DNA of 64,000 nucleotides from Intestinimonas butyriciproducens (GCF_016901775.1 NZ_JACJKW010000015.1:18209-82208), one strand, 5' to 3'; positions 16,453-26,389 are shown, counted from the stretch's first letter. Numbers and translations are program-made. The notes: generated from the letters alone by a model not told the origin.

Positions 16453-16625
16453 CAGACAATGGACAAGCCATTGTCTGCATAAGTTCCGCCAGCGAAAACA
16501 AGTTTTCGGGCGTCACTTAAAGGGTTTGGGACTATCCCAAAAATATTTTGCACAGTTCGGGGCCGCCGACAAAGTGCAAAAACCGCGAATGGGTACTCAT
16601 TCGCTTTGCTTGCTATTCCGTAAAA
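16453..16625. other. Candidate origin of transfer (oriT)
   Basis: Directly upstream of mobC/relaxase lies a cluster of inverted repeats: CAGACAATGG / CCATTGTCTG (16453-16462, 16468-16477), TTTGGGA / TCCCAAA (about 16528-16543) and GCGAATG / CATTCGC (about 16588-16606). Position and structure fit an oriT; no nic site can be assigned by eye. Confidence 0.5.
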
Positions 16626-16765
16626 GTTAGTTTTTCCCCTATATATAAGGAGTGCGGAAAACGCCTTTTCAGCAACCCGTTTTTGAAAAAAGCATATGAA
16701 AATTCTGTCGTACTGAAAACCTCCAAAATCCGCCACAGGTATACCTGGCAAACAATGATTTTGTA

Positions 16766-16794
16766 TTGACAACGTACATATTTTGTGAATATAT
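16766..16794 (+). promoter_or_regulatory. Promoter of the orphan RelB antitoxin
   Basis: TTGACA (16766-16771), 17-base spacer, ATATAT (16789-16794), shortly followed by AAAGGAAATG and the antitoxin start. Confidence 0.55.
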
Positions 16795-16809
16795 TAAGAG
16801 TGAAAGGAA

Positions 16810-17094
16810 ATGGGTACAGTGGCGACAACGAATATAAGTATCCGCATGGATACGGAATTAAAGAAACAGGCGGAATCCATGTTTGCAGAGATGGGACTGA
16901 ACATGACCACTGCAATGAATATATTTTTGCGTCAGGTTGTGCGTCAGGGTAAAATTCCTTTTGAAATCGCAACCGACATACCCAATGCCGAAATGCTTGA
17001 AACTATGAAAGAAATGAATGATACCATACATGATAGCATCCCTGCGGAAAAATTTACAGACACAAAGGAACTGCGTGAGGGTTTGGATTCATGA
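16810..17094 (+). CDS. Orphan RelB/DinJ-family antitoxin
   Basis: 94 residues (91 if the GTG at 16819 is used, which gives better ribosome-site spacing and matches the family start VATTNISIRMD). It has a ribbon-helix-helix N-terminus and the LNMTTAMNIFLRQVVRQGKI core, related to the antitoxin at 988-1263. Immediately downstream, overlapping its stop by 4 bases, an ATG opens a frame of only 10 codons (MKDIMKMKNT, stop near 17123), which looks like the remains of a deleted toxin gene. Confidence 0.8.
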   Translation: MGTVATTNISIRMDTELKKQAESMFAEMGLNMTTAMNIFLRQVVRQGKIPFEIATDIPNAEMLETMKEMNDTIHDSIPAEKFTDTKELREGLDS

Positions 17095-17135
17095 AAGACA
17101 TAATGAAAATGAAAAATACATAGAAAGGCATAAAC

Positions 17136-18605
17136 ATGATGATAGATGAACTGAGGAAACGGACAACGGTAAGCGCCATCCTTTTAATTGGCCTGTTTAC
17201 CTTTATCTTTTTAGGCGCGGAATACTTGTATGTAAATATGATTGCGCTGACCGCGGAGGCGAGAAAGGCCGTAAACGCGCAAAACTATGCGCTGGGCGTA
17301 AGCGTAGCCGGTTTTTTACTGTATCCGGCGCTGAGCCGCCTTGTAAAAAGACAGTATCAGGGTATCATTACCCTGGCATTAGCGCTGGCAGCGATTGTGT
17401 GTATATTCGTTATGCAGCAGCATTTATCCTATGCGGCAATTCTCATATCCGGCATGGTGCTGTTTTTTGTCCTTGGCTTTTTTGGCAGCGCGGTCCACAG
17501 CATAGCGGCGCGCATTGTTCGGGCAAGCGCGGCGCTGGCGCGGATTGTCGGGATAGCCTATGCCCTGGGGATTTTGCTGCAATTTTTAAACAACAACCTG
17601 GTCAATGTCGAAACCGCAGAAGCGGGTTTTCTATCCGCTTTTTTAGCCATGCTGTGCGTCTTAATGCTGTGGACACAGCAGCGGTACTTAAAGCATGTGA
17701 AAGAAACGGAACCGGAAAGCAGCGGGCAAAATGAGGAGGCGGCCATGTCCCGGAAAAAGCTGTCGGCAGGGCTTTTGCTGGCGTTGCTTGTCGCGCTGAT
17801 GGCCTGCGTATTCAGCACATTGGACAACGCGGTAACACTCCCTCACGCGTCGGGACACGCGGACGTCGGGCAATGGCCAAGGATCCTCCTGGCTGTTAGC
17901 GGGCTTATGGCAGGGTTTTTGTTTGATATACGGAAAAGAAAGTTTATGAACCTCATCATGTACTGTGTGATGATGCTGTCCACGTTGTGTGTTGCGGTAA
18001 TATGGCTGGGAGACCCGTTCCTGATCGGGCTTGTGGTGTTTTACCTGACTGCCGGTTTTTTCGCGGTATACTTTACCACCAGCTTTATGGAGCTGTCATT
18101 GCATATGCGGTTTCCAGCGCTGTGGGCAGGTCTTGGCCGCGCGGTTAACAATCTCAGCGCCGTCCTGGTTACAAACGGTTCGGTTACGCTGCTGTTTGCA
18201 GGCGGCGGTATTATCACAATCCTGCTTGTGCTGCTCTTGTTCGCGGCGGTTATGGTTGTAATGGCCGCGTATGCCGCGCAAATGCGGGAGATTACCAGGA
18301 TGAACGATGCGCAGCGCAGAGAGGCAGACAAGTTTTCAAAATTTACACAGGTTTTCTCCCTGACGCCGCGTGAGAAGGAGGTTTTTCAGCAGCTGCTTGC
18401 CGAGCCAAACGAAAACCTCCAGGTAATCTCGGAACAATTGGCGATTTCCAGGACGGCTTTATATAAACATATCCGCAGCCTGAACGACAAGACGCAGACA
18501 GGAACCCGGCTGGATTTAACGCAATTTTATTATCAATGGGGCGAACGAAATACAATCAAAGGACCTATTGGCCAGCCCTTTAAAACGGAAACGGAAAATT
18601 TGTAA
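17136..18605 (+). CDS. Membrane-anchored LuxR-type regulator with MFS-like helices
   Basis: 489 residues. About 11-12 hydrophobic helices fill residues 12-395, followed by a C-terminal GerE/LuxR helix-turn-helix (FSLTPREKEVFQQLLAEPNE, then NLQVISEQLAISRTALYKHI, about 405-455). Such fusions, where a transporter-like membrane part replaces the usual receiver domain, are known from Eggerthella and related gut bacteria and are thought to sense a ligand or membrane state. It is followed by an intergenic region with three repeats that could be its operators, and then by a run of secreted proteins. It may thus be the local regulator; that link is inference. Confidence 0.75.
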   Translation: MMIDELRKRTTVSAILLIGLFTFIFLGAEYLYVNMIALTAEARKAVNAQNYALGVSVAGFLLYPALSRLVKRQYQGIITLALALAAIVCIFVMQQHLSYAAILISGMVLFFVLGFFGSAVHSIAARIVRASAALARIVGIAYALGILLQFLNNNLVNVETAEAGFLSAFLAMLCVLMLWTQQRYLKHVKETEPESSGQNEEAAMSRKKLSAGLLLALLVALMACVFSTLDNAVTLPHASGHADVGQWPRILLAVSGLMAGFLFDIRKRKFMNLIMYCVMMLSTLCVAVIWLGDPFLIGLVVFYLTAGFFAVYFTTSFMELSLHMRFPALWAGLGRAVNNLSAVLVTNGSVTLLFAGGGIITILLVLLLFAAVMVVMAAYAAQMREITRMNDAQRREADKFSKFTQVFSLTPREKEVFQQLLAEPNENLQVISEQLAISRTALYKHIRSLNDKTQTGTRLDLTQFYYQWGERNTIKGPIGQPFKTETENL

Positions 18606-18721
18606 GTATATTTCTCCTCCCTTCTTAAATGGCGTTTGTCTTTTTCTGTGCTATTTTAAAAATATCGTGCGGATTTTACATCTTAAAAACAAAAACATAA
18701 TCCATTGATTCTTTGAAATGG

Positions 18722-18750
18722 AAAGCGAGGCGTTTGCCCCGCTTTTTTTA
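18722..18750 (+). terminator. Terminator after the LuxR-type gene
   Basis: AAAGCGAGGC / GCCCCGCTTT hairpin with one mismatch and a run of seven T (18722-18749). Confidence 0.6.
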
Positions 18751-18832
18751 TTGCTTTTTTCATATGCAAATATATGTTCGTAAAAACAGCCTCAAAATAT
18801 CAAATAATAGAAAAAAATACATGAAAAATAGG

Positions 18833-18920
18833 GGGTTTACAAATGTTAACCCCTCCAAAACAGGCCAGAGTTTACATTTGATAACCCCAAAATGGCCGGG
18901 GGTTTACAAAATTCAACCCT
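18833..18920 (+). repeat. Three 21-bp direct repeats, candidate regulator sites
   Basis: Copies at 18833-18853, 18868-18888 and 18900-18920 share the form GGGTTTACA-n6-7-AACCCC; starts are 35 and 32 bases apart. A partial inverted copy (TTGTAAACTT, about 18940-18949) follows. Each copy has GGGTT at the left and AACCC at the right, so each is itself a loose dyad. Otherwise the 495-base gene-less stretch 18606-19100 contains only AT-rich DNA and the terminator above. Confidence 0.65.
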
Positions 18921-19100
18921 GAAAAACAAAAAATGTACGTTTGTAAACTTATATTTTTTTCAGGACTATGCTATATTTTTTTTCAGAGACCGACAGTTGT
19001 TTGGAGGGAAATAAAAAAATCTGCAACATTAACAGGATGGACTCAAATGGGGATGCTCTGCCGGGCATTCAAAAAATAATTGTAAGAAGGAGGCAGAAAA

Positions 19101-19454
19101 ATGGAAGTAATGGAAAGGATGCTCCCGTATGCAAAAAAAAATGTCCAGCTTGCCGTATATGACATGCTGGATCAGATGGAGGCAGAATACGGCGATGGCG
19201 AGGCGAAGGACGTGATTGCGGAGGCAAACATTTACGGCAATGTAAGCAAGTTTTCTATCACAGTGAAAGAGGGCGGTTGCGGAACCATTATGACACTCGC
19301 TATGCTTGCGCCATGCTGCGGACTGTCCATTCCCGGACAGCAGCGTGCTTTGACCGCCGTGGCTGACCGGATCACCCAGCATCTAGAAAACGTGTTGGTG
19401 ATGAAGGGCGTCCGGTTCCAGCCGCCGGAAGATACAGGCGCGGCGGCACAGTAA
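19101..19454 (+). CDS. Small hypothetical protein at the head of the secreted-protein cluster
   Basis: 117 residues from ATG 19101, with an AAGGAGG site. Helical N-terminus (MERMLPYAKKNVQLAVYDML), a central strand region (VSKFSITVKEGGCGTIMTLA), Cys pairs (MLAPCCGLSI), no signal peptide and no membrane helix of normal length. I do not recognise the family. It is likely the first gene of the transcription unit running to 28988, since gaps downstream are short. Confidence 0.6.
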   Translation: MEVMERMLPYAKKNVQLAVYDMLDQMEAEYGDGEAKDVIAEANIYGNVSKFSITVKEGGCGTIMTLAMLAPCCGLSIPGQQRALTAVADRITQHLENVLVMKGVRFQPPEDTGAAAQ

Positions 19455-19498
19455 GCTGTGCCGAATATACTTGCCATGCGGAAGGAGGCCGACGGCCT

Positions 19499-20635
19499 GT
19501 GCAAATCAAATGCAAGCGGCGCTTGCCAGTGGTGTTATCCGTTACCCTGCTGGCAGCAGTCCTTTCCGCCTGCGGCGTTAAAGCGCCGCCCGTGCAAACC
19601 GGGATGCCGGTTCAGACGCCGGACAGCGGAAACGTTACCATTACCAAAACCAAAGCAAAAGCAACCGAGACAGAGTTGTACAGCGCGCCGGACGGTTCGT
19701 TCAGCATGCAAATCCCGGCCGGCTGGTCGGTATCCAGCGGAGGCACCGGGATGTATCACAGTATCCGCGTAACCGACCCGGAGGAGCCGCTGAACCAGAT
19801 GTTCGTTTTGCTGAAAGCGGACGCCCTGCTGCACAGCCAGGCGGGGAAGGAGGCGTGGCAGTACACTTATGCAGCGGGCAACAGCCAGGCGTACCTATTT
19901 ACCCTTGCGCCGGTATTGGCGCAGCCGTCCACTGAAAATTTCTATAAGCTGTTCCCCCAGTATGCGGACTTTGCCGTGCAGGCAGAACCAGGCTACGCGG
20001 GCTACACCTTCCCACGGTTTGAGGATTTCACTGTTACCGAGCGTTTCCCGTCTGCGGGCAATTTCGGGCAGGCGGCGCTGGGCGACGAGCTGCTCCGCGC
20101 CACCTTCACAGAGGATGGCAGGGAAGGCGAAGGGATGTTCGCCGCCACGGTGGTAGATTTCGGACCGGTTCAGATTGCCGCGGGCGCTCCGTCGGGCTAT
20201 CAGATCCCCAGCGCGGACGGCGGCTATTATATGGCGTACAATATCATGGCGGTCACCGCTGCAAAGGATACGCTGATTGAGTGGGAAGACGTGCTGACCC
20301 AATGCATGGGGACGCTGGAATACTCCCAGGCTTATGTGCAAAGCGTGCAGCAGGCGGGGCAGGAGCAGGTGGCGCAGGCGATGCAGTTCAGCGCCAACGG
20401 CAATGCTGTTTTGGACGGCATCATGTCCTCCTGGGAAGCGCGCAGCACCAGCCAGGATATTATCAGCCAGAAGCAGAGTGACGCCACGTTGGGATATGAA
20501 CGGGTTTACGATACTCAAACCGGCGAAATCTACCGGGCGGAAAACGGCTGGAGCGATACCTACCAGGGCGGGCGCTACGAGCCTGTAACCGACGACAGTA
20601 TGTATACAAAGCCAATTTCCGGCTATATTGAATAG
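19499..20635 (+). CDS. Secreted lipoprotein of unknown function
   Basis: 378 residues from GTG 19499, ten bases after AAGGAGG. The N-terminus has basic residues, a hydrophobic helix and a lipobox (VTLLAAVLSACG, Cys about residue 25), so it is predicted to be lipid-anchored outside the membrane. The mature part begins with a Thr/Lys linker and then a PsbP-like start (YSAPDGSFSMQIPAGWSVSS), typical of small surface lipoproteins. There is no recognisable enzyme motif. It may form part of the envelope set with the following SLH proteins. Confidence 0.75.
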   Translation: MQIKCKRRLPVVLSVTLLAAVLSACGVKAPPVQTGMPVQTPDSGNVTITKTKAKATETELYSAPDGSFSMQIPAGWSVSSGGTGMYHSIRVTDPEEPLNQMFVLLKADALLHSQAGKEAWQYTYAAGNSQAYLFTLAPVLAQPSTENFYKLFPQYADFAVQAEPGYAGYTFPRFEDFTVTERFPSAGNFGQAALGDELLRATFTEDGREGEGMFAATVVDFGPVQIAAGAPSGYQIPSADGGYYMAYNIMAVTAAKDTLIEWEDVLTQCMGTLEYSQAYVQSVQQAGQEQVAQAMQFSANGNAVLDGIMSSWEARSTSQDIISQKQSDATLGYERVYDTQTGEIYRAENGWSDTYQGGRYEPVTDDSMYTKPISGYIE

Positions 20636-20664
20636 GATAAAATCCTGGACAGGAGGGATTCCAT

Positions 20665-21747
20665 ATGAAGATACATAGCAAATTGCTTGCTGCTTTCCTT
20701 GCGCTGCTCCTGGCCGCGCTGCCCCTGCAGGCCTTCGCCTTCAGCGATACCCGGGGGCATTGGGCGGAGGAAACCATCCAGGCCATGACGGAAAAGGGGT
20801 ATCTCAGCGGCTATCCGGACGGCACCTTTGGGCCGAACAACACCATCCGCCGGGCGGAGTTCATGAGGATCCTGACCTCCATGTATGGCCTGACGGAACG
20901 GTCAGACGCTTATATCCTTTGGACAGACGTCCGCTCTGACGCATGGTACGCCCCCTGTATGGGAGCCGGCCTGCTGCTGCCGCTGTATCCGGGGCACTAT
21001 ATCTATCCGGAGGAGCCCCTGACCCGGCTGGATGCGGCCTACGCCATCCTCATGACCCATGACATCGAATTTGACTATGAGAGCACATCGGCCCAGTCCA
21101 TGGGCGACTATGCCGGATACGCCGGCGACGCGGACGTGTGCGCCGTAATCTCCACGGCGCTGGACAGGGGCATCATGAAAGGAACGGGCAGCGGCTTCGC
21201 GCCTTACGAATACATGACCCGGGCGGAGCTGTGCACCCTGCTCAGCCGGCTGAATCCTGAGGAAGCCGATGTGGAAAAGCTTAACGGCATCATTGACGGC
21301 CTGATCGACGATGTGGCCGCCAGCGCGCCTGCCCAGGGGGTGCCGGGCACTGTGGAGGGCTATTCCGAGGAGTATGAGCAGGTGCTCTTTGAGATGGTGA
21401 ACACGGCACGGACGGAGAACGGACTTCCCGCGTTGTCCTGGAGCAACGCCCTGGCCGGCATTGCCCGAAACCATGGCGCGGACATGATCCAGCGTGGCTA
21501 CTATGACCATGTGGATCCAGAGGGCCGCGGCCCGGACTACCGGGCGGACGCCGCCGGCATCTCCTATTATCTGATCAGTGAGAACATCGCTGCCGGCAAT
21601 GTGTCACCGGAGGTCATCTTTGACGGCTGGATGGCCTCCCCCGACCACCGCTACAACATCCTGGATCCGGAGGTGGATCAGGTGGGAATCGGGGTAGTCC
21701 TTGGCGGTGAAATGGGGATCTACTGGGTCCAATGCTTCATTGGATAA
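20665..21747 (+). CDS. SLH-domain surface protein with CAP/SCP domain
   Basis: 360 residues with a signal peptide (KLLAAFLALLLAALPLQAFA). Three SLH repeats follow: FSDTRGHWAEETIQAMTEKG (about 26-75), a divergent one (WTDVRSDAWYAPCMGAGLLL, about 92-135) and MGDYAGYAGDADVCAVISTA (about 147-197). These bind secondary cell-wall polymer. The C-terminal ~130 residues are a CAP domain (LFEMVNTARTENGLPALSWS, HGADMIQRGYYDHVDPEGRG, SENIAAG, VGIGVV), with the histidines of the SCP fold. CAP proteins at cell surfaces are linked to sporulation, lipid binding or proteolysis; which applies here is unknown. Confidence 0.9.
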   Translation: MKIHSKLLAAFLALLLAALPLQAFAFSDTRGHWAEETIQAMTEKGYLSGYPDGTFGPNNTIRRAEFMRILTSMYGLTERSDAYILWTDVRSDAWYAPCMGAGLLLPLYPGHYIYPEEPLTRLDAAYAILMTHDIEFDYESTSAQSMGDYAGYAGDADVCAVISTALDRGIMKGTGSGFAPYEYMTRAELCTLLSRLNPEEADVEKLNGIIDGLIDDVAASAPAQGVPGTVEGYSEEYEQVLFEMVNTARTENGLPALSWSNALAGIARNHGADMIQRGYYDHVDPEGRGPDYRADAAGISYYLISENIAAGNVSPEVIFDGWMASPDHRYNILDPEVDQVGIGVVLGGEMGIYWVQCFIG

Positions 21748-21790
21748 AGATTATATCAAATAATTGCTTTGTCAAAGGAGGAATCAGGCA

Positions 21791-24700
21791 ATGAAGAAAA
21801 CTGGAAAACGACTGCGGCGGGCAGCCTCCCTGCTGCTGTCCCTGTGCCTGTCGGCGGGGCTGCTCACTACAGCGGCCCTGGCATCGGATGCGCCGGCGGC
21901 GCCCACCAACTTGCGCTTTGAGATTGAGCCCCATGACCCGAAGCAGGAGAAAGTATCAAATTCGCCAACAGACACACATCCGTGGGCGCTCGTTTGGCGC
22001 TGGGATGAAAAAAACCACTGGCGCGACTGTCTGGAGGAGGGCTGCAGAGAACAGACTGATAAGGCAGCCCACCTCATGGACACCGATGGCAGCTGCACGG
22101 TTTGCGGTTATGCCCCGGACTATCCGGACCTGGCTGTACCCACAAACCTTCGCTGGGACGGTACGGTTGCTAAATGGGACGCTGTGAAGAATGCAGGCAA
22201 TTACAGGCTCACCCTTTATCAAAACGGCAAACTCATGTGGGCTCAAGACGTTAAAGCCACTGAAAGGGATTTTGGCGGATGGCTGAAGGATCCGGGCGAG
22301 TTTTATTTCACTGTAGCCCCTATGCAAGCAGGCTATACCTATTCTTATCCGGGACCGGTACCGCACTGGGCAGAGCAAAGCCCGGCCTATATCAATGAGA
22401 CTGGGAGCAAGGAAGAACAACCCTATAACCCGACCGTAATTGAAAGAATTGAACTGGATATGGAAGCGCCGGCTGCCGGGCAGCCGCTGGGAAGACCGAG
22501 GACAGCGGAGGATGCGCTGTACCAAGTGGATGGTTTTAGCTGGCAGCTGTGCGCCGGTCCCGGCGGCAGCGGCATAGAGTATCTGGTCTCCGGGGAAGAC
22601 AATTTTGAGAATGGTAAGTGTTACCGTCTGTACATAGAATTGCAGGCTGAATTTAACTGCGTGATCTCGGAGAATGCGACGGCTACCTTCGGTGGCCTCT
22701 CACCCGATCGAATAGAAATAGAAACTTCCGAGCACGGAGACATCAGCTCGATTGTTGCATGGTTTACCGTAGGTAGTACGCCGACGGTGCCGACGGAGAT
22801 TTCAGAGCTGACTTTTTCCGATATTCCGGAGCCAACGAGCGGAATCAATTTCACCGAGGCTCAGGAAGCGGCACAAACCCATATCAATGATAGTGTGGCA
22901 GGGATATACCAGGCCAGAGTAAGCTATTACAAATGGGATGGAGCAAAAGACTGGGATTGGCAATACAGCAGCAACGCTTATGATGAAAACGGGCACTATG
23001 CCCTTGGCCTTGAACTAAAGGCAGCGGATGGATACAAATTTGGCGAGGAGATCACGGTCACGGTAAACGGAAAGACCGCCAGAATCATATCCCAATCCGA
23101 CTATTCCATCGAAGTGTTTATGCTGTTTAACCCTGATAATCCAATCATAATCAATTATGTCGAGATTAATAGCAAGGCATGGCCCCATGATAAGGTGGAA
23201 ATCCAAATTGAGGAGGACAACTTCCAAATCAATGACTATATCCACTCCTACGGTGATATGGCGATGTTCACCATCAAGGAAGCGGAGCTGAAGATCAGCG
23301 AGGATCAGGGCTCTACATGGCGTTCTTTGAAGTCGACGGATACGCACTTTGCCCAACGGTTTCGGTACGGCTTCTTCGTCACAGTAGAAGCACGGGAAGG
23401 CGCGAAGTTTGACCCCAATATGACGGCGTCAATCAATGGAGCAGCTTCGGTTCGGGTATCGAATGATGGGAAAACGGCCGAGATATACCGCGACCATCTG
23501 CGGGTGTATAAAAACGCGGGCGTCTCTAGTATGTCCGGCGATGATACAATCTGGGATCACGACAGCGTCCCCATTGCTATCAACAAGCCTGTGGCGGGAG
23601 CCTCAACCCTGGTGCAGGAGAAATATGCCGCCGCAGTCGTAACGAGCCGTTCCCTGGGACTGAAGGCAAACGGCCATTGGTACGAGGTGCCTTATGTGGG
23701 CTCCACATATGTGCTTAAGGATAGACCGGAAACTTTTGAGTCCGGAAAAACCTATATGCTGGCGGTAGACTTCGAATGCGAAACCAGTGGGGAATATTCC
23801 TTTGGCGGCCCATTTGAGGTGGAGAAATTTGTAAACTATAATGATATTGACGAGATCATCAACTACGCGCGCAAAGAAGCGCTGACCAATGACGACCCCC
23901 ACTTTAAACAAAGCTATCGTTACTGGTTCACGGTTGATGGCGCTACATCTGAGCCGGAGAAAATCACCTCGATCAACATCACCGGACCGGAAGTCCTGCG
24001 GGATGCGCTGGGTGATGAAACGATTTATTCCCTCAGTGAGGAACAGTTGGCGCAATTCGAGGTGGATGGAGACGTTACGGTTGAGGATATATGGTGGTCT
24101 GTATGGTGGTCTGGCAGTGGCCGACTGTATCTGGATCTGGCCGTGCCCAGCGGACACTATTTTGAGATTCCGAGCAAGCTCTCCGTCAAATACAACGGTA
24201 GCGACGCGCAGATATACACGGTGGGCTTTGGTGTTTATCCCTACGACCTGCTGTCCGTAACGATCATGGACGTTCCGTCCGCGGCAGCCACGGTCACCCA
24301 GGGAGAAGTGGTGACGGAATATGAAACCCTGGAAAGTGCGGTAGCGGCTCTGGGAGAAAATGAGGGTGTTATCACTCTGCTGCGAAGCGCCGAAGTAGTC
24401 GGCACAGACGGCAGCAGTACTCTGAGCATCCCGGGTACGGCCGAACTTAAAATCAGCGAAAACGCCACATTGACGGTGCCGGAAGGCAAGACCCTGCAGC
24501 TGGCGAATCCCGCTTTCTTGAACAGCCCCGGCTCCATCGCCGTGGAGGCCGGTGGTACGCTGAATATCCCGGCGGCTAATGGAACGACGGAAGCCTTTGT
24601 GGGCGCAGACAATAACGCCCGAATCCACCTCACTTCCGGCACGCTGACCCTTGATATGGGGGAGGATCTGCTGACCCTCAGCGAGAATGCCGTGGCAGAG

Positions 24701-26389
24701 ATCCCGGAGAATCAGGAGGCGTGGCTCCTCCAGAGCACGGACGGCACAACGAAGACCCCGCTGGATGCCGTCATTGAGACCGGCGCGAAGCTGACGGTCA
24801 ATGGTACGCTGAATGCGATCTCCGGCACCGACCGGAGCGGTTCCACCCTCACTGTGAAAGGCACGCTGGACGCCTCCGGCGGCACCCTCTCCGTGGCAAT
24901 GTACGCCGAGGTCGCGGTGGAACAGGGCGGCAAAGTCACCCTGAGCCCCGCCTCCCTGCTTTCCGGCGGGATACTGGGCAAGGCCACCATCGCCGCCGGC
25001 GGCTCTGTTGCTGTGGGCGATGATGACTGGATCGGCACCGGCGGCAATGTGAACCTCACCACCGGCCGCATGACGATGGACTTCGGCGACATCGCAAGCA
25101 GAAAAATCGCCGCCACGCTCACCGGAAACGCCCAGGCCACCGTCCCCACCGGCAAGCGCTGGACACTGAAGGTCGGCACGGAGGACGCCTCCGCAAATGT
25201 AAACCTGGCGGTGGAGACCGGCTCCACCCTCGCTGTGGCCGGCGAATTCCATGTGGCCAACAACTCTATACTGACGGTGGACGGTGCCGTGGATATCACC
25301 GGGCATCTGAGCATCGGTTCCGCAGGCACTGTTAACGGCAGCGGCGGCATCACCAATCAAGGTATTCTCACGCTGGACAAGGGCGAGGGCGAGGCCGTCG
25401 GTAATCTGAGTGTCAATGTAGCCCTGAGTGGCAGCGGCAAGGCTTACGCTATGACGGACATTGCCGAAAAGCTCACCAATGCCGAGAAGCTGGAGGACAA
25501 TATCTACAACAATGTGGAATACGCCTTTGCCTGGGCAGCAAAGGTGCCCGATCCCACCCCCGGTGGCGGCAGTGGCGGCGTGAGCACCTATGCCATCACG
25601 GTGGAGGACAGCGAGAATGGTGAAGTGGAGAGCAGCCGGACAAGAGCCGCCCGGGGTGACACGGTGACTTTGACCGTCACGCCGGATGAAGGTTACGAGC
25701 TGGATACCCTTACCGTCACCGACAGCAAGGGTGAGGAACTGGAACTGACCAATAAAGGCGGCGGCAAGTACACCTTTGAGATGCCCAGCGGTAAGGTGAC
25801 CGTGGAGGCGGAGTTCGTCCCAGAAGAAGCGGAGAAACTGCCTTTCACCGACGTACCTGAAGACGAGTGGTACTACGATGCGGTGGCCTATGCCTACGAG
25901 AATGGGTGGATGAACGGAACCACCAGCACCACCTTCGCACCGGGGAGCACCACCTCCCGGGCCATGATCGTGACAATCCTCCATCGGATTGAGGGCAAGC
26001 CCTCAATCCAGGAAAGCACTGCTTTCCTGGATGTTCCTCTGGACGCGTGGTATGCCGATGCGGTGGCCTGGGCGGCGGAACACGGGATTGTCGAAGGATA
26101 CAGCGACACGGCTTTCGGACCCAATGATCCCATCACCCGGGAACAGCTGGCAGCCATCCTCTACCGCTACGCTCAGTACAAGGGCTATGACGTAAGCGCA
26201 AAAGCAGATCTGAACAAATTTACAGATGCGGACGAGATCAGCGGCTACGCCCTTGAGGCCCTCCAGTGGGCCAACGCGGAGGGGCTGATCAACGGCAAGG
26301 GGGACGGCGTTTTGGATCCCAGAGGCCAGGCCTCCCGGGCCGAGGCGGCAGCCATCCTCATGCGGTTCATCGAGGATGTGGCAAAATAG
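21791..26389 (+). CDS. Giant SLH-anchored surface protein
   Basis: 1532 residues from ATG 21791 (MKKTGKRLRRAASLLLSLCL), AAAGGAGG site nine bases upstream; signal peptide ending ALA near residue 34. An early short segment has a treble-clef-like pattern (CLEEGC, then CTVCGYA) found in BIG/fibronectin-type wall proteins. The middle has beta-rich repeats and a Gly/Thr-rich region (residues about 840-1240) resembling parallel beta-helix adhesins. Then there is a Flg_new/InlB B-repeat-like stretch (YAITVEDSENGEVESSRTRA, about 1268-1350) and three C-terminal SLH domains (FTDVPEDEWYYDAVAYAYEN; FLDVPLDAWYADAVAWAAEH; the third with EALQWANAEGLINGKGDG). It is likely an adhesin held on the wall by SLH. 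A longer ORF from 21764 lacks a ribosome site. Confidence 0.85.
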   Translation: MKKTGKRLRRAASLLLSLCLSAGLLTTAALASDAPAAPTNLRFEIEPHDPKQEKVSNSPTDTHPWALVWRWDEKNHWRDCLEEGCREQTDKAAHLMDTDGSCTVCGYAPDYPDLAVPTNLRWDGTVAKWDAVKNAGNYRLTLYQNGKLMWAQDVKATERDFGGWLKDPGEFYFTVAPMQAGYTYSYPGPVPHWAEQSPAYINETGSKEEQPYNPTVIERIELDMEAPAAGQPLGRPRTAEDALYQVDGFSWQLCAGPGGSGIEYLVSGEDNFENGKCYRLYIELQAEFNCVISENATATFGGLSPDRIEIETSEHGDISSIVAWFTVGSTPTVPTEISELTFSDIPEPTSGINFTEAQEAAQTHINDSVAGIYQARVSYYKWDGAKDWDWQYSSNAYDENGHYALGLELKAADGYKFGEEITVTVNGKTARIISQSDYSIEVFMLFNPDNPIIINYVEINSKAWPHDKVEIQIEEDNFQINDYIHSYGDMAMFTIKEAELKISEDQGSTWRSLKSTDTHFAQRFRYGFFVTVEAREGAKFDPNMTASINGAASVRVSNDGKTAEIYRDHLRVYKNAGVSSMSGDDTIWDHDSVPIAINKPVAGASTLVQEKYAAAVVTSRSLGLKANGHWYEVPYVGSTYVLKDRPETFESGKTYMLAVDFECETSGEYSFGGPFEVEKFVNYNDIDEIINYARKEALTNDDPHFKQSYRYWFTVDGATSEPEKITSINITGPEVLRDALGDETIYSLSEEQLAQFEVDGDVTVEDIWWSVWWSGSGRLYLDLAVPSGHYFEIPSKLSVKYNGSDAQIYTVGFGVYPYDLLSVTIMDVPSAAATVTQGEVVTEYETLESAVAALGENEGVITLLRSAEVVGTDGSSTLSIPGTAELKISENATLTVPEGKTLQLANPAFLNSPGSIAVEAGGTLNIPAANGTTEAFVGADNNARIHLTSGTLTLDMGEDLLTLSENAVAEIPENQEAWLLQSTDGTTKTPLDAVIETGAKLTVNGTLNAISGTDRSGSTLTVKGTLDASGGTLSVAMYAEVAVEQGGKVTLSPASLLSGGILGKATIAAGGSVAVGDDDWIGTGGNVNLTTGRMTMDFGDIASRKIAATLTGNAQATVPTGKRWTLKVGTEDASANVNLAVETGSTLAVAGEFHVANNSILTVDGAVDITGHLSIGSAGTVNGSGGITNQGILTLDKGEGEAVGNLSVNVALSGSGKAYAMTDIAEKLTNAEKLEDNIYNNVEYAFAWAAKVPDPTPGGGSGGVSTYAITVEDSENGEVESSRTRAARGDTVTLTVTPDEGYELDTLTVTDSKGEELELTNKGGGKYTFEMPSGKVTVEAEFVPEEAEKLPFTDVPEDEWYYDAVAYAYENGWMNGTTSTTFAPGSTTSRAMIVTILHRIEGKPSIQESTAFLDVPLDAWYADAVAWAAEHGIVEGYSDTAFGPNDPITREQLAAILYRYAQYKGYDVSAKADLNKFTDADEISGYALEALQWANAEGLINGKGDGVLDPRGQASRAEAAAILMRFIEDVAK

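Noticed and set aside
23603..25984. 793-codon open frame on the minus strand inside the giant SLH protein gene
   Set aside because: The residues are low-complexity (His/Gly/Arg-rich) with no domain pattern, no ribosome site, and it mirrors the strongly supported plus-strand coding frame; it is a shadow of GC-rich codon use.
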